Shown here in pieces: positions 13,476-18,025 of a stretch of DNA of 18,025 nt. Under the pieces are notes generated by a model that saw only the letters and a program-made list of their open reading frames with translations, searched no databases and had not been told where the DNA came from. The number at the start of each line of letters is the position of its first letter. The first letter of the stretch is position 1. Source of the stretch: UBA7672 sp964529555 (GTDB lineage: Bacteria > Pseudomonadota > Alphaproteobacteria > Caulobacterales > Hyphomonadaceae); contig CAZGWV010000068.1 of the NCBI GenBank assembly GCA_964529555.1, forward strand, positions 1 to 18,025, read 5' to 3'. The position numbers were made by a program, and so were the translations under genes.

Positions 13476-14625
13476 GCGGAAAGCTCGTTTGCTTCGGTGA
13501 AATGCTGGTGCGCCTCTCCGCGCCACAGGGCGAGATGCTGCTGCAGACGCCGCAACTCTCCGCCCACATCGGCGGCGCCGAAGCCAACGTCGCCATCTGC
13601 GTCTCCCGCCTCGGCGGCCCGTCCGCGATGGCGACCACCCTGCCCGACAATCCCCTCGGCCACGCCGCGCGCGACGAACTCCGCCGCCACGGCGTCGATG
13701 TCTCGGGGGTGACGTTCGCGCCCGGCCGCATGGGGCTTTATTTCCTCACGCCCGGCGCCGTCCTGCGCCCCTCCGAAATCGTCTATGATCGCGCGGGCTC
13801 CGCCTTCGCCGAACGCGCCGGCGCCGGCCCGCCGATCGCAACGCTCGACGGCGCCGCCATGCTGCACCTCTCCGGCATCACACCCGCCGTCAGCAGCCAG
13901 GGGGGCGAAGCAGCCCTCGCCGCCGTCACCGCCGCCAACCGGAAGAACGTCCCCGTCTCGTTCGACGGCAACTACCGCGCAAAACTCTGGGAAGCCCGCA
14001 AGGAGACCGGCGCGCCCATCCTGAAGAAGCTGCTGGAGTCCGCCGCCCTCGCCTTCATCGACGAACGCGACATCGCCCTCGTCCTTGGCCAGACCTTCGC
14101 GGACCGCAACGCCGCCGCCGCAGCCGCCTTCCGCGCCTTCCCCAAACTCCAGCGCATCGCCGCCACAACGCGCACCACCCACGCCGTCGACGCCTTCTCC
14201 CTCGGCGCCACACTGCATCATCGGGATGGCGCGCTCACGCAGGCCAGGCCCCTCGAACTCGGCAATGTCATCGATCGTATCGGCGGCGGCGACGCCTTCG
14301 CCGGCGGCCTGCTCCACGGCCTGATGAAAAAGTGGCCCACCGAAGACGCCCTTGCCTTCGCCCTCCACACCGCAGCCGCCAAACACGGGCAAGCGGGCGA
14401 CGCAAGCCACGCCAGCGAAGCNNNNNNNNNNNNNNNNNNNNNNNNNNNNNNNNNNNNNNNNNNNNNNNNNNNNNNNNNNNNNNNNNNNNNNNNNNNNNNN
14501 NNNNNNNNNNNNNNNNNNNNNACACCGCAGCCGCCAAACACGGGCAAGCGGGCGACGCAAGCCACGCCAGCGAAGCACAGATCCGCGCGCTGATGAGCGA
14601 TGGCGGGAAGGACGTGCGGCGTTAG
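13472..14625 (+). CDS. kdgK: 2-dehydro-3-deoxygluconate kinase, interrupted by an assembly gap
   Basis: A PfkB-family sugar kinase that phosphorylates 2-keto-3-deoxygluconate to KDPG, which an aldolase encoded elsewhere would split to pyruvate and glyceraldehyde-3-phosphate. MSGKLVCFGEMLVRLS and IGGAEANVA mark the N-terminus; VSFDGNYRAKLW fits KdgK, and the PfkB signature with catalytic Asp is GGGDAFAGG (D274). The frame as given is broken at a 100-N run (14422-14521) whose two flanks are the same 55 bp. If one copy and the Ns are removed, bases 13472-14421 join 14577-14625 in frame to give 332 residues ending SEAQIRALMSDGGKDVRR, a normal family C-terminus. So the gene is probably intact and nothing is missing. 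It overlaps kduD by four bases. Element B lies just after its stop. Confidence 0.92.
14367..14421 (+). repeat. Left copy of a 55-bp duplication at the assembly gap
   Basis: Identical to 14522-14576, the bases just after the N run. It is most simply explained as unmerged contig ends, not as a biological repeat. Confidence 0.9.
14422..14521. other. Assembly gap, 100 N
   Basis: Exactly 100 undetermined bases inside kdgK. The round number is a placeholder, not a measured length. The 55-bp identity of the two flanks indicates that the real gap length is about minus 55, i.e. an overlap. Confidence 0.98.
14522..14576 (+). repeat. Right copy of the 55-bp duplication at the assembly gap
   Basis: Same sequence as 14367-14421. 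Only one of the two copies should exist in the genome if the kdgK frame is to stay open. Confidence 0.9.
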
Positions 14626-14637
14626 CCGTGCGCGAAG

Positions 14638-14748
14638 CACGTCTTTCGAGACGAGCGACCCTGCGGGCCAATCTCTCAGGGCGAGGCCGGTGGGCGTCGA
14701 TCTGCTTAAAAGCCGGCAGGCCTAGTCCTGAGCCTGTCGAAAGACGGC
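14638..14748. repeat. Palindromic element B downstream of kdgK
   Basis: A degenerate relative of element A. GTCTTTCGA (14641-14649) pairs with TCGAAAGAC, and CTCAGG...AGGCC pairs with GGCCT...CCTGAG around 14675-14732. The centre GAGGCCGGTGGGCG, followed by a GATCTG block, is shared with element A. It occupies most of the 340-base space between kdgK and rplU, together with the rplU promoter; I see no gene there. Confidence 0.75.
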
Positions 14749-14857
14749 TCGCCCGGAATGGCAGTGTTATAGATTGGCGAGGCCGGAATTGGGAACCGGC
14801 GTCAAAGCGCACGCCCTGCCGCGCCGCAGATTCCTCCCCGATTCCCGCGATCGGCGT

Positions 14858-14887
14858 TTGACAGCCTCCCCCCCTCACGTCTATATG
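14858..14887 (+). promoter_or_regulatory. Promoter of rplU-rpmA
   Basis: A perfect -35 TTGACA (14858-14863) and a -10 of CTATAT or TATATG (14881-14887) with a 17 or 18-base spacer. The leader to the rplU start would be about 72 bases. Confidence 0.75.
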
Positions 14888-14895
14888 CCCGCTCC

Positions 14896-14919
14896 CCGCC
14901 CGCAGGTTCCTGTGGGCGG
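14896..14919 (+). promoter_or_regulatory. Hairpin in the rplU leader
   Basis: CCGCCCGCAGG (14896-14906) pairs with CCTGTGGGCGG (14909-14919) with one G-T wobble, at the very start of the predicted mRNA. It may stabilise the transcript or be a site for feedback control of ribosomal protein synthesis. There is no U-run, so it is not a terminator. Confidence 0.4.
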
Positions 14920-14965
14920 AAAGCTATTCGGTCGCAAGACCCCCTGAAAACAAACGAGAATTCCG

Positions 14966-15280
14966 ATGTTCGCAGTCATCAAGACCGGCGGAAAACAGTA
15001 CCGGGTCGCGGGCGACCAGGAAATCGTCGTCGGCAAGATTGCTGGCGAAGCTGGCGACAAGGTCGAAATCGGCGAAGTGCTGATGATCGGCAATGGCGAC
15101 AAGTTCGACATCGGCGCTCCGATGATCTCCGGCGCGAAAGTGACGGCGGAAATCGTCGAGCAACGCCGCGCGCCGAAGGTCATCACGATCAAGAAGAAGC
15201 CGCGCAACACATACCGCCGCAAGATCGGTCACCGCCAGCACGAGACGGTCATCAAGATCACCGGCATCAACGCCAAGTAG
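14966..15280 (+). CDS. rplU: 50S ribosomal protein L21
   Basis: A 104-residue bL21 of normal length that binds 23S rRNA in the large subunit. MFAVIKTGGKQYRV at the N-terminus is diagnostic, and the signature KKKPRNTYRRKIGHRQHETVIKI lies at residues 76-98. It is the first gene after a good promoter, followed after 77 bases by rpmA, the usual pairing. A weak purine stretch (AAACGAGA) precedes the ATG. The protein has no extra C-terminal domain, unlike some alphaproteobacterial L21 proteins that carry a long Lys/Ala-rich tail. Confidence 0.98.
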   Translation: MFAVIKTGGKQYRVAGDQEIVVGKIAGEAGDKVEIGEVLMIGNGDKFDIGAPMISGAKVTAEIVEQRRAPKVITIKKKPRNTYRRKIGHRQHETVIKITGINAK

Positions 15281-15323
15281 GCTGGGCCCAATAAGCTGGG
15301 CGAAGTAAAGTTTCGGTTTGAAC

Positions 15324-15341
15324 CTGCGGCCCCGGCCGCAG
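15324..15341 (+). promoter_or_regulatory. GC-rich hairpin just before the rpmA ribosome binding site
   Basis: CTGCGGCC (15324-15331) and GGCCGCAG (15334-15341) are perfect inverted arms. The hairpin ends three bases before the Shine-Dalgarno of rpmA and could set its translation rate or block 3' exonucleases. Confidence 0.45.
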
Positions 15342-15344
15342 CTT

Positions 15345-15352
15345 AAGGGAGG
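15345..15352 (+). promoter_or_regulatory. Strong ribosome binding site for TTG-started rpmA
   Basis: AAGGGAGG lies five bases before TTG 15358. It supports use of this rare start codon. Confidence 0.75.
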
Positions 15353-15357
15353 CCTCC

Positions 15358-15618
15358 TTGGCCCACAAAAAAGCAGGCGGCTCTACGCGTAACGGCCGCG
15401 ATTCGAACTCCAAGCGCCTCGGCGTGAAACGCTTCGGCGGCGAGCAGGTCCTGGCTGGCAACATCATCGTTCGCCAGCGCGGCACCCAGTTCCATCCGGG
15501 CGCCAATGTCGGCCTCGGCCGCGATCACACGCTCTTCGCCACGGAAACCGGCACGGTCCAGTTCCGCGAAACCAAAGGCAAGACGTTCGTGTCGATCCTC
15601 GCCGGCGAAAAAGCCTGA
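15358..15618 (+). CDS. rpmA: 50S ribosomal protein L27, TTG start
   Basis: An 86-residue bL27. Its N-terminal tail, read from the start as MAHKKAGGSTRNGRDSNSKR, reaches the peptidyl transferase centre in the ribosome. The family signature GGEQVLAGNIIVRQRGTQFHPG follows. The start codon is TTG at 15358: AHKKAGG comes directly after it, no other start codon gives the universal N-terminus, and a strong AAGGGAGG lies five bases upstream. There is no N-terminal extension of the kind that must be cleaved in Firmicutes. It is cotranscribed with rplU and closed by a strong terminator at 15681. Confidence 0.98.
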   Translation: MAHKKAGGSTRNGRDSNSKRLGVKRFGGEQVLAGNIIVRQRGTQFHPGANVGLGRDHTLFATETGTVQFRETKGKTFVSILAGEKA

Positions 15619-15680
15619 CAGGTGTCCATTATTCCGGGCCGCCTGCCAGCAAGGTAGCGGTCCGAACCTGAAAGACGATC

Positions 15681-15712
15681 AGGGGAGGCGGATCGCCTCC
15701 CCTTCTTCTTTT
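15681..15712 (+). terminator. Intrinsic terminator after rplU-rpmA
   Basis: AGGGGAGGCG and CGCCTCCCCT are perfect 10-base arms with a three-base loop, followed by TTCTTCTTTT. It lies 62 bases after the rpmA stop and 46 bases before the next start, so it should separate the ribosomal genes from the GNAT-obgE genes. Confidence 0.92.
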
Positions 15713-15758
15713 GTACCTCCCCTGATCTGCGGCTCGGCAAGAGCGCGTGGGGAAGACC

Positions 15759-16340
15759 ATGCAGCTGACGATCGAAACACCAAGACTGACCCTGCGCCCA
15801 TTCGCGGAGGCCGATGCCCGGCGCATCGCTTATCTCGCGGGCGAGTACGATGTTGCAAAGATGTGCGGGCGCGTACCTCACCCCTACACAATGGCGAACG
15901 CCTTCGACTTCCTCGGCATGATCGAACGCGGACGCGCAGGCCGTCAGGAATACGCCTTCGCCGTCACTGCTCCCGTCGATGGCCTCGTCGGTTCGTGCGG
16001 CGTCATGCGCGCGGGCGACATCGCCAGCACCGCCTGGGAAATCGGCTACTGGTTCGGCATGCCCTATTGGGGCCTCGGCTATGCCTCCGAAGCCGCGCGC
16101 TCCGTCATGGATTGGGCGCGCAGCCAGTTGGGCGCGGAAACCTTCCTCGCTGGACACTTCACCGACAACCCCGCCTCGGGGAACGTTCTGCGCAAGCTGG
16201 GCTTCGTGCCCACGGGCGCGCAGGACCTGTTCGGATTGGCGCGCCAGCGCGTCTCGCCAGCGACACGTTATGTGTGGCCCGAAGGCGCGACCCCGGCTAA
16301 TCTCCACGATCACGACCCGCACGCGCCGCGGGCGCACTAG
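15759..16340 (+). CDS. GNAT family N-acetyltransferase in the rpmA-obgE interval
   Basis: A 193-residue acetyltransferase of the RimJ/RimL-like group (Acetyltransf_3). It starts MQLTIETPRLTLRPF. The acetyl-CoA site is EIGYWFGMPYWGLGYASEA (94-112, with the GLGYA turn), then HFTDNPASGNVLRKLGFV (133-150) carries the conserved Asn and the GF(V) strand. In many alphaproteobacteria one or two GNAT genes lie between rpmA and obgE; their substrate is not settled, though modification of a ribosomal or other protein N-terminus is an obvious idea. GGGGAAG just upstream fits ATG 15759; a GTG at 15747 would add four residues. It follows the rplU-rpmA terminator and precedes obgE by 22 bases, so it is probably cotranscribed with it. 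Confidence 0.9.
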   Translation: MQLTIETPRLTLRPFAEADARRIAYLAGEYDVAKMCGRVPHPYTMANAFDFLGMIERGRAGRQEYAFAVTAPVDGLVGSCGVMRAGDIASTAWEIGYWFGMPYWGLGYASEAARSVMDWARSQLGAETFLAGHFTDNPASGNVLRKLGFVPTGAQDLFGLARQRVSPATRYVWPEGATPANLHDHDPHAPRAH

Positions 16341-16362
16341 GCCCCAGTAACAGATCAAGCCG

Positions 16363-17427
16363 ATGAAGTTCCTCGACCAGTGCAAGGTATACGTGAAGTC
16401 CGGCGGCGGCGGCGATGGATGCGTCTCCTTTAGGCGCGAGAAGTTCATCCCCTTCGGCGGCCCCGATGGCGGCGATGGCGGCCGCGGCGCGGACGTCTAT
16501 GTCGAAGCCGTCGATGGCCTCAACACGCTGATCGATTACCGCTATCTGCAGCACTACAAGGGCGATCGCGGCGTCCACGGCATGGGCGCGAACCGCACCG
16601 GCGCGGATGCCGAAACGCTCGTGCTCAAAGTTCCCGTCGGCACGCAGGTGTTCGAGGAAGATCAGGAAACGCTGATCGCCGATCTCGACAAGCTCGGCGA
16701 CCGCGTGCTGCTCGCCAAGGGCGGCACGGGCGGCTGGGGCAATACGCGCTTCAAATCGTCCACCAACCAGGCGCCGCGCCGCTTCAATCCGGGGCATGAC
16801 GGCGAAGAGCGCTGGATCTGGCTGCGCCTGAAACTCATCGCGGATGCGGGTCTGCTCGGCATGCCCAATGCCGGCAAGTCCACCTTTCTCGGCGCCGTCT
16901 CGGCCGCCAAGCCCAAGATCGCGGATTATCCCTTCACCACGCTCGTCCCCAATCTCGGCGTCGTCTCCCTCGGCATCGGCGCCTCGTTCGTGCTCGCCGA
17001 CATTCCCGGCCTCATCGAAGGCGCCGCTGAAGGCGCGGGCGTCGGCACGCGCTTCCTCGGCCATGTCGAGCGTTGCTCCGTCCTGCTCCACCTCGTCGAC
17101 GGCACGCAGGAAGACGTCGCCGGCGCCTACAAGACCATTCGCAAGGAACTGAAGAAGTACGGCGGCGGCCTCTACGAGAAGAAGGAGATCGTCGCCCTCA
17201 ACAAGATCGATGCGCTGACTGAAGACGAGATCGCGGAAAAATCCGCAGCCCTGAAGAAGGCCTGCAAGAAAACCCCGCTCCTTCTCTCCGGCGCCACCGG
17301 CAAAGGCGTCCCCGAAACGGTGAAGAAGCTCTACCAGATCATCTCGGACGACCGCCGCGCCCAGCGCGAAGCCCGGATCGAAGCCGAAAAGACCCCCGAA
17401 CAGAAAGAAGAAGGCTGGTCTCCGTGA
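16363..17427 (+). CDS. obgE: Obg family GTPase (CgtA)
   Basis: A 354-residue essential GTPase in 50S subunit maturation and stress or growth signalling. The glycine-rich Obg fold comes first (1-158: MKFLDQCKVYVKSGGGGDG, FGGPDGGDGGRGADVY and GGTGGWGN), then the G domain (159-330) with P-loop GMPNAGKS (166-173), switch I YPFTT, DIPGLIEGA (213-221) for G3, NKID (280-283) for G4 and SGATGKG for G5. The short C-terminus ends QKEEGWSP. The length is normal for alphaproteobacteria. It lies 22 bases after the GNAT gene and is followed by element D and proB, the usual order. Confidence 0.98.
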   Translation: MKFLDQCKVYVKSGGGGDGCVSFRREKFIPFGGPDGGDGGRGADVYVEAVDGLNTLIDYRYLQHYKGDRGVHGMGANRTGADAETLVLKVPVGTQVFEEDQETLIADLDKLGDRVLLAKGGTGGWGNTRFKSSTNQAPRRFNPGHDGEERWIWLRLKLIADAGLLGMPNAGKSTFLGAVSAAKPKIADYPFTTLVPNLGVVSLGIGASFVLADIPGLIEGAAEGAGVGTRFLGHVERCSVLLHLVDGTQEDVAGAYKTIRKELKKYGGGLYEKKEIVALNKIDALTEDEIAEKSAALKKACKKTPLLLSGATGKGVPETVKKLYQIISDDRRAQREARIEAEKTPEQKEEGWSP

Positions 17428-17466
17428 CAACTGCCTCACGGCACTCGTCGCCGCCCGCCTGTCTCA

Positions 17467-17589
17467 CCCCTCTCCCCCTTGTGGGGAGAGGGTGGGGTGA
17501 GGGGGGCCGTGCGTCATGCGCCGTGTCGATGGGGCTTACCGTCCAACCGCCCCCCTCACCCTACCCTCTCCCCACAAGGGGGAGAGGGG
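17467..17589. repeat. Palindromic element D between obgE and proB
   Basis: Two 41-base inverted arms (17467-17507 and 17549-17589) differ at one position and flank a 41-base centre. Each arm also contains its own shorter palindrome, CTCTCCCC and GGGGAGAG. Forty-two bases of the right arm are identical to element C. The structure begins 40 bases after the obgE stop and could end its transcript or protect it. Confidence 0.88.
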
Positions 17590-17629
17590 CGCACAACGCT
17601 CGCGTCTCAGCTTACGGAAATCTCTTTCA

Positions 17630-18025
17630 ATGAGTCCCCTCTCCTCCGCACGCCGCGTCGTCATCAAGGTCGGCTCGTCCCTCCTGATCGATCAGGAGAC
17701 CGGCAAGCCGCACGAGGCGCGTTTCGCCGCCATCGCCGCCGACGCCGCGAGACTCAGGAGCGAAGGCAAGGCCATCGTCATCGTATCCTCCGGCGCCGTC
17801 GCGCTGGGTCGCCGCGCGCTCGGCCTCAAGCCCGGCAAGCTGCGCCTCGAGGAAAAGCAGGCCGCCGCCGCCGCTGGCCAGCCCAAGCTGATGCGCGCAT
17901 GGGAAGATGCGCTCGCAAAGCACGACGCCCCCGTCGCGCAGGCCCTGCTCACCTTCTACGACACCGAACAGCGCCGCCGCTGGCTCAACGCCCGCGCCAC
18001 GATGGAAACGCTGCTGGAACGCGGC
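17630..18025 (+). CDS. proB: Glutamate 5-kinase (3' truncated)
   Basis: The first 132 residues of ProB, which phosphorylates glutamate as the first step of proline synthesis; the window ends before the stop. The amino acid kinase fold is seen in VVIKVGSSLLID (10-21, ATP-phosphate loop), VIVSSGAVALGRRALGL (50-66) and QPKLMRAWEDAL (84-95). The stretch LLTFYDTEQRRRWLNARATMETLLERG matches the family's NAR.T...LL segment. The usual partner proA is expected beyond the window. ATG 17630 fits the family N-terminus; no strong Shine-Dalgarno is seen. Element D lies 40 bases upstream. Confidence 0.95.
   Translation, partial: MSPLSSARRVVIKVGSSLLIDQETGKPHEARFAAIAADAARLRSEGKAIVIVSSGAVALGRRALGLKPGKLRLEEKQAAAAAGQPKLMRAWEDALAKHDAPVAQALLTFYDTEQRRRWLNARATMETLLERG

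Noticed and set aside
14367..14576. The 55-bp direct repeat as a target-site duplication of an insertion
   Set aside because: Target duplications are normally far shorter, the intervening bases are exactly 100 N, and joining the copies restores the gene frame, so an assembly artefact is the simpler reading.
13430..14878. Minus-strand open frame of 482 codons through kdgK and the N run
   Set aside because: It reads through undetermined bases and is antisense to a clear kinase gene.
12551..17589. Elements C and D as parts of a CRISPR array
   Set aside because: They are two isolated palindromes 5 kb apart, with no regular spacers and no cas genes.

Overview
The window is a chromosomal segment from a high-GC bacterium, most likely an alphaproteobacterium. 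A Caulobacterales/Hyphomonadaceae-like lineage is my guess, with low certainty. The reasons are the rplU-rpmA-GNAT-obgE-proB gene order, an LDH-like malate dehydrogenase, a DUF3297 protein, GC-rich codon use and dispersed intergenic palindromes. The first gene (mdh) is cut at its 5' end and the last (proB) at its 3' end. A 100-N run at 14422-14521 is flanked by the same 55 bp on both sides, which looks like an unmerged contig overlap.

Left part (1-8520): mdh with a strong intrinsic terminator; an unknown four-helix membrane protein; a two-gene MNT/HEPN toxin-antitoxin pair with the full MntA and HepT motifs; a lipoprotein with two FKBP domains (minus strand); an orphan RmlD-like reductase; an unknown lipoprotein; a GNAT acetyltransferase; then on the minus strand a CHAP-domain lipoprotein and galE. 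Divergent from galE are a CysQ-type phosphatase and a small DUF3297 protein.

Middle part (8521-14750): a locus for unsaturated uronate and plant or algal polysaccharide use. A GH43 glycosidase lipoprotein (minus) diverges from a LacI-family regulator. Next on the plus strand come kduI, kduD and kdgK, which convert 5-keto-4-deoxyuronate to 2-keto-3-deoxy-6-phosphogluconate. Two ACCGGT-centred palindromes, one in the GH43/lacI intergenic region and one upstream of kduI, look like operators for the local LacI protein. The KDPG aldolase, polysaccharide lyases and transporters are not in the window.

Right part (14751-18025): a housekeeping cluster of rplU and rpmA with a clear promoter, TTG-started rpmA and a terminator, followed by a GNAT acetyltransferase, obgE and the start of proB.

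Two families of long intergenic palindromes are scattered through the window: A/B at 8521-8641 and 14638-14748, and C/D at 12551-12684 and 17467-17589. No phage, IS, CRISPR, tRNA or rRNA was seen. The items most worth attention are the MntA/HepT pair, the predicted KDG-locus operator and the assembly artefact inside kdgK.
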